The notes beneath the pieces were generated by a model that was not told where the DNA came from, searched no databases, and worked only from the letters and a program-made list of their open reading frames with translations. The translations under genes were made by a program, and so were the position numbers. A stretch of 64,000 nt of DNA from Aphidius gifuensis (taxonomy: Eukaryota > Arthropoda > Insecta > Hymenoptera > Braconidae). Shown here one piece after another: positions 34,745-45,381 of this stretch (the stretch's first letter is position 1; the number at the start of each line of letters is the position of its first letter). Where the stretch lies: positions 15,029,404 to 15,093,403 of the forward strand of contig NC_057788.1 in NCBI RefSeq assembly GCF_014905175.1, read 5' to 3'.

Positions 34745-35715
34745 GCCATTTTTTCCGAGATTTTTAACCATGCTAACCATGGCTAAATTAAGCCATTTTT
34801 TTAAATACTCATCATGCCAAACATTTTTATTCTTACCTCTTAACTATAAAAATGAGCCTTGAACAAACCATGTTTTTTTATGGTTAACCAGTATTGCTCA
34901 TTTCAATAGTAAAACGTTGAAATTAAGTATTTAACCAAGGCTTATTTTATTAAATAAATTTTTCTAAGTTTTTTTTATCTTAGAAAATTTAAAATTGACA
35001 GTATAATTAATAAATTATTATTAACAAATGATAGTAATCGAATGATTAATTCATTATTGTTAATTCAATAAAGTTAGTAATTTAATAATATTAGTTAAAA
35101 ATCAATTATTTATAAAATCAATATTCATATGTTATTATTATTTTATTAGTTATTATTATATTTACGTTATTAATCGAATTGAATAAAATATAGAAACTGT
35201 TAAGCGTTATCCGAAAAAAATTATAATTACAACCAATTGTCTGTGTACAACTATTTTCTCAAGTTCTAACTTTTTCTTTACATATTTATTTGCCAAATTA
35301 ATTATCGCATAGTCTGTGATTTAATTTCAATTATTTTAAATAAAATAAACTGTTATCCGAAAAAAAATAATTATTGGAAAAATGATAGGACCGCCTCGTA
35401 ACTTATGTGAACAAAATTTCTTTAATTTCCAACTTGTAAGAATGGTCTTGTGCGTTAGCACACAAGTTTAGTAAATAGGAAGTCGTAGGTTCGATCACAG
35501 TTAGGATTCCAATTCAATTTGAAAAAAAACTGCATTGAAAGTCTAAACTATCAAAAATAATGGCTTAAGCTTCGATTTTTGCCATTCTGATATTTAACCC
35601 GTGGACTCTGATGGTTACGGTGTATTCCAAGGGTTTAAGCCATTTTTTTTAATGCTTATTTGAAAAATGGCTTAACTTTCGAACTTAGCTTCAATACTTA
35701 AAAATCTTGACGTTG
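34745..35715. mobile_element. AAGCCATT-word element with tRNA-like core
   Basis: AAGCCATTTTTTCCGAG (34745), ACCATGGCTAAATTAAGCCA (34776) and TTAAGCCATTTTTTTTAATG with GAAAAATGGCTTAAC (35638..35676) are inverted words flanking an AT-rich middle with a tRNA-like sequence (35441..35510). A one-arm fragment is at 45052..45125 (TTGAAAAATAGCTTCACTAT). The exact ends are not clear. Confidence 0.5.
35441..35510 (+). other. tRNA-like sequence in AAGCCATT element
   Basis: AATGGTCTTGTGCGTTAGCACAC resembles a D-arm region, and GTAGGTTCGATCAC is a strong box B. Box A is poor. It lies between the inverted arms of the element within intron 1. Confidence 0.45.
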
Positions 35716-36540
35716 AGTTTTCAATGCTTATTTTATACTTGATATATTTAATTCCGGACTATCAATATTTATTTTTTATATTTAATTCATTTATATGTTA
35801 TAATTGAAAAAAATAAATATAGATTATATTAAAAACATAAGTTCATCATTTTTAATGGTCAAAGATATCTATATATAATAATTCTATTATGTGTTATAGA
35901 AAAAACATGGATGCAAACAGTGAAATTTATACAAAATGATTGATAAAATAAAATGATTATTGATTTTATTGAAACATAAATCATTTGATTTAAGAAAACG
36001 CTAAATCAATTGAAAACAATAATGAAAACTGATTAATAGTACCAAATTTGTTCTAATAAAACCACATCTTTCTTAATTAAAATAGTCATTCAATCGATTT
36101 CCATCATTTCTTTCTGAATAGCATTAAATAATAAATAAGAAAAGCAATGAATTTTCAATGTCAACAAAAAAAAACTTTGTTAACATTTAATTACGTTTAA
36201 AAAATTGAATATACCTACTTATGTATCAAATCTACACTGTTAAAAATTTTTGTATACAATTACAGTTTTTGTAAGAATACAAAACTCGTTTCGTAAAGAA
36301 ACATAGAATTAATTTTGAAATAACCGCCTGATATTTTTATTTATCCTTTTTATTTCACATATATTTTATTGATCTTTTTATTAAAGCACCTTTTTTTCAA
36401 CTCGTATACCATTCGCAGTAAATATCATAAAAAACGCACTGATTTTGAAAAAAGCATGTATATAAAAAAAAGTCACGCGTATATATACATACAGGTTTGA
36501 GTAGATAAAAAAAAAGAATAAAAAAATATGCATTTTTTAG

Positions 36541-36668
36541 GTGTTGAAGGTGCTTTTAAAAAGTTGAAACCAGAACCCTGTGCGTCAAGTCCCCATATTG
36601 GCCACACACCAACCACAGCCAGTTGTCCGACACCCGCAAGAAGGCGACACAGAACAACTTTTACTCAG
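36541..36668 (+). CDS. Prop1: PROP1/UNC-42-like homeobox protein, exon with start of homeodomain
   Basis: It encodes VEGAFKKLKPEPCASS, a Thr/Pro-rich linker and then RRRHRTTFTQ, which is residues 1-10 of a paired-like homeodomain (Arg5 and Phe8 present). The acceptor is TTTTTTAG|GT and the donor CAG|GTAAAG; the exon ends in phase 0. RRRHRTTF followed by [10 protein letters not shown] in the next exon is characteristic of the PROP1/UNC-42 group of nuclear DNA-binding regulators. Members specify cell fate: vertebrate PROP1 in pituitary lineages, nematode UNC-42 in interneuron and motor circuits. An ATG at 36528 lies before the acceptor and is unlikely to be a start. Confidence 0.9.
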
Positions 36669-36979
36669 GTAAAGAATAATTTTCTCCTTCTTACCATAAT
36701 AATATTTTGCAAAGAAACATGTTCTTGCTACGTTATTGAATTATTATTAATCTGGGAAAAATATCGTAATATTGATGAGAATATCTGCTATAATATTGAT
36801 GATAATATATCGAAGATAGTTCTGATATCGATGATACGATACGATAATGCACCCGACGATACGATGATATCTCAATTATTTTTAATGCCTGAATTATCAT
36901 ATTGTATCGTGGCAATATTCAATGTTTGCCAAAACAGTACATATGAAGCCTATAGACACAATTTTTAATCGTTTTGTAG
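36669..36979 (+). other. Intron 2 of the homeobox gene (311 bp) with ATCGATGATACGAT words
   Basis: Donor GTAAAG and acceptor TTTTGTAG are clear. The intron contains repeated words in both orientations (ATATCGATGATACGATACGA, CGACGATACGATGATATC, AATATCGTAATATTGATGAG and ATCATATTGTATCGTGG), like the word-repeat elements elsewhere. A small element may have inserted here. Confidence 0.75.
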
Positions 36980-37087
36980 GAACAGCTAGCAGAATTGGAA
37001 TCGGCGTTTGCAAAATCTCATTATCCGGACATATACTGCAGAGAAGAACTGGCGAGAAGCACAAAATTAAACGAAGCTAGGATCCAG
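36980..37087 (+). CDS. Prop1: PROP1/UNC-42-like homeobox protein, homeodomain residues 11-46
   Basis: The 36 codons run from [10 protein letters not shown] through [14 protein letters not shown] to TKLNEARIQ. They give Leu16, Phe20, the paired-like Tyr25-Pro26-Asp27 and Leu40, and end exactly at Gln46 before the donor CAG|GTGAGTGC. An intron between residues 46 and 47 is a conserved position in many paired-like homeobox genes. The next exon should start VWFQNRRAK; residues 47-60, including the specificity residue 50, are not visible, and I found no such exon downstream to 64000. [13 protein letters not shown] and KLNEARIQ point to PROP1/UNC-42 over Otp, Unc-4 or Prrx types. Confidence 0.93.
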
Positions 37088-37396
37088 GTGAGTGCAAATG
37101 CTAATTCCCGAGTGGAAATTTTGGTCTCATTCGGATCAGGTTTACCTGATATAAGGTCCGATTCGGACTTGGTTTACCAGATCCGATTTGGATCCGAATG
37201 TAACGCCGGTAGAGATCCGGATCGGATCAGGGAACACGGATCCGGTTGTAATAAGGGCCCCTTAGCAAAATCGGATTGCAAAATGCATATCCAGCATAGA
37301 TCCGAATTTATACTTAAAACGGATCCGAATTTATACTTAAATCGGATCTGAATTTTGATTAAAAAAAAAAAAATATGTGCTTTTTTCAATTATTTT

Positions 37397-37500
37397 ATGT
37401 TACAAAGGCAGTGGGAATAATGTGTGAATTTCCAAAGCGTAAGAGGGGTAGTGCGCTTTTTAGAAATTCACACATTATTACCACTGTCCCTAGTAACATA
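37397..37500. repeat. Hairpin element with GTTAC/GTAAC ends
   Basis: GTTACAAAGGCAGTGGGAATAATGTGTGAATTTC (37399..37432) is inverted at 37464..37497 (GAAATTCACACATTATTACCACTGT...GTAAC). The arms are about 40 bp with a 13-bp loop (AAGAGGGGTAGTG). It is nested in the GGATCC-word element. Confidence 0.8.
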
Positions 37501-37510
37501 AAATATGGTT

Positions 37511-37633
37511 CGTTACATGTGCCCAATCAGAGAGCCCGCTCACAACTCATTTGGAGGGGAAACACTCGCCAAGGCTCGTGCTTGCCCCTCCAAATGCGTT
37601 GAGAGCGGGCTCTCTGATTGGGCACTTGTAACG
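37511..37633. repeat. GC-rich 123-bp hairpin (about 52-bp arms)
   Basis: The left arm CGTTACATGTGCCCAATCAG... and right arm ...CTGATTGGGCACTTGTAACG pair with about four mismatches over 52 bp around a short loop. It is strikingly GC-rich for this window. A transcript would fold into a long hairpin like a small-RNA precursor, but it could equally be a miniature element with TIRs. It is immediately next to the hairpin 37397..37500. Confidence 0.8.
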
Positions 37634-37700
37634 AAATATACTATTTTTTAACAATATTTATATCTTAGAATATTCAACCTAAACTAAACTAAAACTCCGG

Positions 37701-37771
37701 AGCTTACGCGAATCGAACTCGGGGATTGTCCGTTTAAAGTCGGTGACACTATCCTGTCGACCACGGCGGTG
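37701..37771 (-). other. tRNA-like sequence in GGATCC element
   Basis: The minus strand reads CACCGCCGTGGTCGACAGGATAGTG (box A-like TGGTCGACAGG) ... CGAGTTCGATTCGCG (box B-like, two mismatches). It is similar to the copy at 8788..8857. It lies between the GGATCC-word arms. Confidence 0.55.
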
Positions 37772-38224
37772 TACATGGAATTGATAAATTTAAAAGCCAT
37801 TTACAAGCGTAAAACGTTATTTAAAAATTACAATAGAAAAACTTGATATAATTGATGTTATATATGAGCAACAATGTATTTAATATTATCAAAAAAAAAA
37901 AATGACATTCTGAAATTAATTAATTTTTTTTTTTTTTTTTTTCAAATTCTTCTAAGTTAAATCTGTTTTGAATCAGGGATACCGGATCCGGCTTACCTTA
38001 GCCAAGCCTTATCGAACCCGGAGGTTAATTTTGAAGAAAAATCAAACTTCAACTGAAGCCCGGCATTCCGGATCCGATTTGGATTAGGATAGAGTAAGGA
38101 AAACTGGATCCAGTTTACCTTAGCAATACCAGATCCGATTCAGATCAGGAAAAAGTAAAAGAAACTGGATCCGGCTTACTTTAGTCAAACCCGACTGAAC
38201 CCAGAGATAACTTTGAAAAAAAAA

Positions 38225-38475
38225 ATAAAGTCCGATTAAAGATATCGAAATTTTTTTAAAAACATTTTCTTCTCCCCGACGATCTCTATTGATTGTCATT
38301 ATTAAATTTGAGAATAATTCGTTATTTCAATAACTATACGACATATAACCGATAAATAGCCGTTTTTTTCATATTTCAACTCCATTTTTAACCACTTTGC
38401 GCATTCGTAGGAATTTTCCGTAGAAACACGCCGAAGATGTTTACACATAATAAACCCGCGAGTCTAGATGGCTCA
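38225..38475 (+). repeat. Dispersed repeat, direct copy at 58125..58365
   Basis: GATATCGAAATTTTTTTAAA through CACATAATAAACCCGCGAGTC and TAGATGGCTCACAAAATTTT is repeated at about 58125 with only a few substitutions. Inverted relatives are at 57040..57200 and 62440..62580 (AAAATTTTCTCACGATTACG and AATTCCTAC). Confidence 0.85.
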
Positions 38476-38699
38476 CAAAATTTTTTTGTTTATTTATTTT
38501 TATATATATGTACAGATAAATAAAAAAAAGCCATTGATACAATAACGAACTTAAAGTATATAAATACATATCTAATTACTATATTAAAAAACGTACGACA
38601 AAACGTAACTATGTATTCCCAAACATAAGACATCGACATTCAGGTTAAATAAAAATGACCGCGCAAGCGGGCGCTCAGTCTCGTGCGTAAAAAGAAGAA

Positions 38700-39080
38700 A
38701 GTTTCTCAAATGAAGAGTACGTTTTTGTATTTAAGCTACTTAAAAGATTTCGTCGATTTTTTTCCGAATATGAGAATGCTTTGAAATTTATACAGTAGAT
38801 TCTTGAAATACTAATACATTTTATGTAATTTTTTGGTAATTGTTTGGAAGCTCGTTATTTTTTTATTAATTTTCAAAGTTGACAACTTTTAAGATGGGCT
38901 CTTATGGAGAATGCGATTTTTGTCAAAAAAAAGTCCATAAAAATACCAATATCTCTAATCGACAATATGACATCGTGAAAAAAAACTATCGGGTTATAAA
39001 ATGAGACAAAACAAAACGTATAGAAAAAAATTTGTGTGTGAGCAGTACGCGCGAGGGAAGTGAAACGCCTTTCGCAGTTC
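38700..39080 (+). repeat. Dispersed repeat, inverted copy at 59765..60105
   Basis: ATTTTTTGGTAATTGTTTGG, GGGCTCTTATGGAGAATGCG and CGGGTTATAAAATGAGACAA recur inverted at 59765..60105. Fragments of the same family (CATAAGAGCC) are at 32999 and 43632. The GTACGCGCG motif near 39046 links it to 630. The open frame 38873..39121 on the minus strand is not gene-like. Confidence 0.75.
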
Positions 39081-39148
39081 GTCAAGATATTTGTAACGAC
39101 TTTAATAATATTGACAATCAATTAATAATATTGATAATGTTTATAGTG

Positions 39149-39824
39149 TAGGGGTCTTCGATTCTCGGCGATTTTTTAAGTACTCGAGTACTGGATCGAT
39201 TCATATCGAGTACAAGTATCCAATTCTTTTCAGAGCCGATTAATCGATTCACGACTCTTTTTCACCGAATATCGCCAAAAGAATCGGTCTTGTTTTTCGC
39301 CCTTACAAAGCGCATTGCTCTAGGTTTTATAAACCTAGGCCATCATTTGTATTTATTTTAAACTCTTTTTTAATATAAAATAAAAAAAGAAAAAAAATTA
39401 GAAAGAAACAATAAAGTTCGTTGGCACTTGATGATTGGGGATTGGCTTCTGGCAGTTCTCATATAAATAATAAATATTAATATGAAATAATAAATATTAA
39501 TATAAATATGAATATTATTCAATATTTAATATTTAATGAATAATAATAATATTTAATTATTTATTATTAATATTTATAATATTCTCTTTTTTAACATCAT
39601 ATTTGTCATTCAATTTCATTCGTTTTTTTTTGTATTAATATTGTGTATACATAAAAAATAATGTATGATTAAAAAAATTAATAAAAAAATAATTATAAAA
39701 ACACGATTTTTCAATCGATTCTTTATGAATTGAGTACTTTTTGTGGCGATATATATCGAATACCCGACTCTTACAAATTCGATTCTTGAAGATCGATTCC
39801 TTTTCTAAGAATCGAAGAACCCTA
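39149..39824. mobile_element. Non-autonomous hAT-like element (676 bp)
   Basis: The ends are TAGGGGTCTTCGATTCTCGG (39149) and GAATCGAAGAACCCTA (to 39824). The flanks are TTATAGTG and TTATAGTA, an 8-bp duplication with one change. Subterminal words are CGATTC, TCGAGTAC and GGATCGATTC. Ends beginning TAGGG with 8-bp duplications fit hAT. The interior is AT-rich with no transposase. Confidence 0.75.
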
Positions 39825-39829
39825 TTATA

Positions 39830-41520
39830 GTATAAATGATGATATCAATGTGATATTTATAATAATAATATCGATCATATCGCGATAATATCCAAACTAT
39901 AAATATTATAGTTAAACTATAAATATTATAGTTAAACTATAAATATTATCAATATTATATCGTTATTGATATTATTATTATTATTAATACCATTGATATT
40001 ATTAAAGTATTATCAATATTATTATTATTCATATAATTATCGTTATTAATATCAGGAGACTCGGTAGAGTCTCGAGTCATTTTTTCCCAGCGCGAGAGAT
40101 GTTACCGGGTGTTTATATAAATAGGTTGCGTGTGTGTGACGTCACAATTCTTTATTTATTTAATAACTCCTTAAATATCAATTTTAAATTTGAAGTAATA
40201 ATAGTTTCCTTATCAATATTGATGTTTCCCTATCCAATAAGCCTATCCTCGAATTTTTCCGATGAATAATAAAACTGATACAATACCCCGTAAATGCCAG
40301 GTCACAGTTTTGACTAAAAAATATTCTTCAAACTTAAAAATGCTTCATTTCGTCGCGTTCTCTTTCCCTCTTTAATATTGCCGGTCTGATCTCTTCGTTT
40401 ATCTCTCCGTCCTCTTTTATACATGCATCGGTGCTATCTTCATTTCACTTCACATCAATATATACGCATACTCACATACGGATACGCGCATCGGATTGGT
40501 TCACTGTATACAGGGATGGCTTGGCAGTTGGCACGCGTTAGATTCTTTTTTTTTTGTTTTTAAAAAACAATTGTTTAAAATTGTGAAACGAAATTTTAAT
40601 GAATATACACTTGTGTTCTACATATTCTAAACTTCATTTTAATGATTTTCATTTTCAAAAAAATTTTTTTAAATTGTTAGAAACTTGAAAACTTAGGATT
40701 TTCCCCAGAATATCGTCTAATTAAACAAAAGAGGTGAAATACCATCAAAACAAAAATTCTTAATTTTTATATACAAAAGTGACTCATTTTTTCCTTTTTT
40801 AATAAACAAAAGAGGTGAAATAAAAAAAAAATATGAATAAAAAAAATTAGGCGGTTTTCTTACGATAGTTTATAAATTTGATATTTGATTTTGTAATTTT
40901 GAAAAACCTGCCTAATTTTTTTTATTCATATTTTTTTTTTATTTCACCTCTTTTGTTTATTAAAAAAGGAAAAAATGAGTCACTTTTGTATATAAAAATT
41001 AAGAATTTTTGTTTTGATGGTATTATTATTATTTATACTATGAATATATATAAATGATAATAATACGAACAATAATTTCAATAATATTATCAATTATTAA
41101 CAATATTATTGATATTAATAACAATATCTATAATAATAATATTTGAAATATAAATACTAATAATTACTAATATTTATATTTGAATATTATTAACAGTACT
41201 ATTATTATTTTTATTATTATTATTATTAATATGATTCATACCATTGATATTATTATTAATATGATTCATACCATTGATATTATTACTAATATTATATTAA
41301 TATTATTAATATCGATGATATTATTGAAATTATTGTTGTTATTTTTATTTATACTATCGTTATAGATATCAATAATATTATGAAGAATAATAATATCAAT
41401 TTAATAATAGTAATAATATCATTGGTATTCATTATATCCATAATAATAATATCGATATTAATAATAAAATAATAATTATAATAATAATATCAATAACATA
41501 AATATACTAATAATAATTTT
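39830..41520. repeat. AT-rich (ATT/AAT)n low-complexity tract
   Basis: Most of this interval is ATTATTAT/ATATTATT-type imperfect microsatellite, with short direct repeats such as AACTATAAATATTATAGTT (39895..39950). Open frame 41180..41365 reflects the microsatellite. A palindromic element is at 40748..41022. The stretch 40320..40520 is more complex and unassigned. Confidence 0.75.
40748..41022. repeat. Palindromic element, about 115-bp arms
   Basis: AAAACAAAAATTCTTAATTT (40748) is inverted as AAATTAAGAATTTTTGTTTT (to 41022). The arms match almost perfectly through CAAAAGAGGTGAAATAAAAA and AAAATTAGGC, around a 50-bp spacer. A one-arm fragment is at 25975..26100. Confidence 0.85.
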
Positions 41521-41597
41521 CAATTGAGTATATGTATTCATTTATAATTTTTTGATTCATTATTTTCATAAGCGCTGCGAACCGATCAGCTACACTA

Positions 41598-42143
41598 CAC
41601 ACAGAGAAGGATATGTTAACAGTTAACATATCCTGTTTAATGTTAACATATGCCATGTTAAAATGGGTGGTGGCTGATATGTTTACATCAAAGATATATA
41701 TATTAACATTAAACATACGTATCTTAATAGTTAATATGCGTATGTTAACTATTAAGATATCTGTCATTGACACAATTTGAAGGTTAGGCTGATAGTTGAA
41801 GACATTTACGTATGTAAATATGAAAATTGAATGTAAAATTAAGAATGAATTTACAAAAAAACTAAATTTAAATAAATTTATGACAACACGAGTACATATT
41901 ATATTATATTACAATTAGAATAGTATCACAATATAATGTCAAAAAAAAAAAAATGACAAGAAGTAGACTGGCGCATCAAAATATTTGGCCGCGTAAAGAT
42001 ACGTATGTTAACTATAAACATGCGTATGTTAACAGTTAAGATATCTATGTTTATTGTTAATATATATATCTTAACATTAAACTTTTGTATGTTTAATGTA
42101 AACATATTGGTATGTTAACTGTTAACTTATCCTTCTCTGAGTG
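41598..42143. mobile_element. GTTAAC-word TA element, copy 1 (546 bp)
   Basis: The ends are CACACAGAGAAGGATATGTT (41598) and CCTTCTCTGAGTG (to 42143), with TA at 41596..41597 and 42144..42145. The subterminal regions are strings of GTTAACATA, TATGTTAAC and ATATCTTAA words. A copy in opposite orientation is at 46420..46962. Open frame 41507..41773 is an artefact of the words. Confidence 0.85.
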
Positions 42144-42419
42144 TATTGGCAACGCACACACGCATTCATTCAAAGCATATCTCTTTTCTCGCTCGTAGCC
42201 ACTCACTCACTCACTCTTATTAGTTATATGGGCAAATGCTTGCTCGGTCCGAGCGGTCGCTTGCTCCGAGCGTTACATGGCCGACACACTGATTTTTTTT
42301 TCACTACCCTGCGAAAAGAAGTTTCACTTCAAAAAAATAAAAGAGGTTTGGAGCTTAGTTTTTTTACAATTAATAATTAAAGTATGAAAAAATTGATTTT
42401 TATGAGGAATTATTGAAAA

Positions 42420-44370
42420 ATCACTAGAGACCTCTTGCGGATGACTTTGAGAAACACAATATTTCTATGAGTGCGAAAGAGACAAAAAACAGAGGAAAAA
42501 TATTGTCTCACTCTTCGTTTTAAAAAATCGACGAAATCCCTTAATGGTTGGGAATTGACAAGTGTTCTTTAGTGATCTAGATCAGAAAAATCAGACCCAG
42601 TTAGCCTTAGCTATAAATGAGATCCGATTCAGATCAGGAAAGTTAGAAAACCCAGATCCAGCTATAGCCTTAGCAACATTGGATCCAATTCGGATCACCT
42701 CTGTGAACTTAAAACTGCGCATCGTCTAAAAAAATTAGTGTCAGGCGAATTAGAAGCGTTTGAGTTTCTAAACATTTGTAAACCTATTAAAAAATTTTGT
42801 AAACAATAAATTAAGGGTTGGACAAAGGTTTAAGTGACTGTCTTCAAAAAATCGGTTAGAAGTGCTCAGGATAGGAGGTACTTCTGAATTTGTAAAAATT
42901 TGTAAACACAATATCAAAATTTGTAAGCCCCCCAGAATAACAGTTAACAAATTTTTTTTCAAAAAAATTAATTATCAAATTGATAACTTTTTTTCTAATA
43001 GATATATTTGATTTCTGATGCTAGCCAAATCTGATTCAGAATAGCTCAGAGCAATTCGTAAAAGCAATGTTCGAATTCGTAAACCCTCCTAAATATCAAT
43101 AAACAATTTTTTTCTAACAAAAATTGATTAGCAAATTGATAACCTTTTTTCTAATAAATGGATCTAATTCTTGCTAGCTAAATTTATTGCAGAATAGCTC
43201 AGAGCAATTTGTAAAGACAGAATCCGAATTTGTAAACCCTCCAAAATGACAACCGACAATTTTTTTTGAAAAAAATTAAGGTGTTACTCGAGTAAAGTCA
43301 AAATAGTTAGAGACCAATGTAATTAAGGTACAACTAGGGCAAAATGAGAGACATCTGACGGATGTTTGCTAAAAACATTATATATTCATGAGTGCGAAAA
43401 GGACGAAAGATTAGAAAGAGAATACTGTTTCTCACTTCAACTCAAGTATTTAGACAAAGACAAAAATTTATTATCCTCTATTAATTAAAATTGAATATTA
43501 AAACCTATACTAAATTTGGGTGATGATTTTTCGTCTTTTTTTCTAGTTTTATCCTTTAGTTTTTGGTAAATATGGCATTATTTTTTCAAGTATTTCGATG
43601 GGGTATTATGAAAAGCCGAACATCATTTTCCATAAGAGCCTATGTTTAACCTCAAAAAAAAGGACCATCTTTAACAGTTAATTAATCAAAAAAACATCTT
43701 ATAACAAAAAAACTGATTAAAGAAAAAGGTGTATCGTTATTTCAATTATCTACTCTATAAAATTCGTGAAATCGTCATTATTTTTAATTTTCCCTAGTTG
43801 TACCTTAATAAAAAACGATTCTATGCAAAGAAATACATCTATTCATAACTTTTTTTTTGTCCTAGGTAACTTTGTTTGTTTATAATAAACTATTAAAGTT
43901 GCTATTTTTTTCCAGGTTAAACACGGTGAGATAGGGAGATTTTACTTTTTTGGGTTCAACTTAAACTTTAATATAAAACTAAAAGTTGGAGAATTCTCAA
44001 AAACTATCAGTCTGTAGAGGAAAAAAAACTGAATTTTTCAGTTAAATAATAATTTTCTGACCTAAAATATTTTGTTCATAGAATAGAAAAATAAATTTTT
44101 GTCTTTGTCTAAATACATGAGTGGAAGTGAGAGACAATATTTTTTTCTTTTTTCTATCCTTTTTGCACTCATAGAAAATATAATGTTTTCATATGCCATC
44201 TGCCAGAGGTCTCGAGTTTACTAGAGTAACACGTTAATTAACAATTAGATAACTTTTTTTCTAATTGCGATGGATTTAATTTCTGCTAGCTAAATTTATT
44301 ACAGCATAGCTCAGAGTAATTTGCAAAAACAATATATAAATTTGTAAGCCCTCCAAAAAATCATTAAACA
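42420..44370. repeat. Block of diverged dispersed repeats
   Basis: At least three repeat types alternate: GAGTGCGAAA(G/A)(A/G)GAC with TTGTCTCACTC (42470, 43390, inverted near 44105..44225); AATAGCTCAGAGCAATTTGTAAA with TTTGTAAACCCTCC (43040, 43193, 44300); and GGATCC words (42590..42715). No gene is seen. The stretch 44400..45380 has nothing recognisable apart from the AAGCCATT-like fragment at 45052..45125. Confidence 0.6.
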
Positions 44371-45381
44371 AAATAAAGGATCCCACAAATTTCAACTGTT
44401 TCAAAATTTTTTTTAAAATATGCATGTTTTGTTAACCTATATAGTAAAAAGTGAATAACGCCCAAATTGGAAAGAAAAAATTCGCTGTTCGTTTGGTGTA
44501 CATGTAGTTGAATTTTTATGCCAGGTTTATAATATATTCAAAAGACACAGTCAACATTGCGTATCTTTGCTTTTTGATATATAATTCAATGGGTGTGTTG
44601 TTTCCGTTAAAAGCTCAAGAACCACCATGACTTAACCCTGTTAAACTGCGATGCCAAGTAAAACGCGGTTTGCTTTTAGAAGCTCGTTGCCCTATAAGCT
44701 ATGCACAAAGGATCACTAGATAGGCACTACTCCTTGTTCATTTCTCACTCCATAATTTTTTCCGTCTTTTATAATCATTACGAATTAATAGTTGAGGCTT
44801 GAGAGGCCCGTATACCGGAATGTTTTATTCGTGGCTTTTCCCCAAAAATTTTGTTGTACAGCTACTGTCATAAAAATTAAGTCATATTGTAGTGTGTAAA
44901 TAAACAGATATAAGTATACTAACACGACATAGTAACCAATTATATATAACGTTATAATTATATATTGTACAATAGTGATTTTAAATGATATTTGTCATTG
45001 CAATATTTAAACGATGAAATTCTATCCTATTTTTAAGGTGTAATTCAAGTGTTTAAGCTATTTTTTATTACTTATTTGAAAAATAGCTTCACTATCGAAC
45101 ATGGTGTATATATACGACTTAACGACTGACATTTAATATTGAGAATTTTATTCCGGTCTACTATCACGGAGTGAATTTTTATGTAAAAATGACAAAAAAA
45201 TATTTATTTTCACATGGTAAAAATCAAATTATTGAACATTAATCGGACTAATTGTTCTTGTATTTAATTAATTTAGTTTACAGAGTTTAATCCGTGATTT
45301 ATTACAATGTAATTGTTTTTTTTCATACAAGATACAAAATACCGTGATTTTTACAAAGTGCCCTCGTGGCCGTAATAAATA

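Larger units (their letters stand above)
28802..36540 (+). other. Intron 1 of the homeobox gene (7.7 kb)
   Basis: Donor G|GTGAGAAA and acceptor TTTTTTAG|GTGTTG are good matches to consensus. The intron carries a trinucleotide array, a tRNA-like relic, a TTAA element, a hAT fragment and an AAGCCATT-word element (listed separately). Patches at 29270..29420, 31500..31720 and 31860..32010 look unique and somewhat GC-richer; I see no exon or RNA gene in them. Confidence 0.7.
37107..38235. mobile_element. GGATCC-word element in intron 3 with tRNA-like core
   Basis: It starts CCCGAGTGGAAATT at 37107, only 19 bases after the splice donor. The same start occurs at 63881. GGATCCGAAT, CGGATCAGG and CCGGATCCGGCTTACCTTAG words fill 37130..37360 and 37975..38235, with two hairpins and a tRNA-like sequence between them. 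No matching right end was identified. Fragments with the same words are at 42590..42715. Confidence 0.6.

Noticed and set aside
36528..36540. ATG just before the homeobox exon as a possible start codon
   Set aside because: The bases TTTTTTAG form a splice acceptor, and the phase joins exactly to the donor at 28801. The ATG is intronic.
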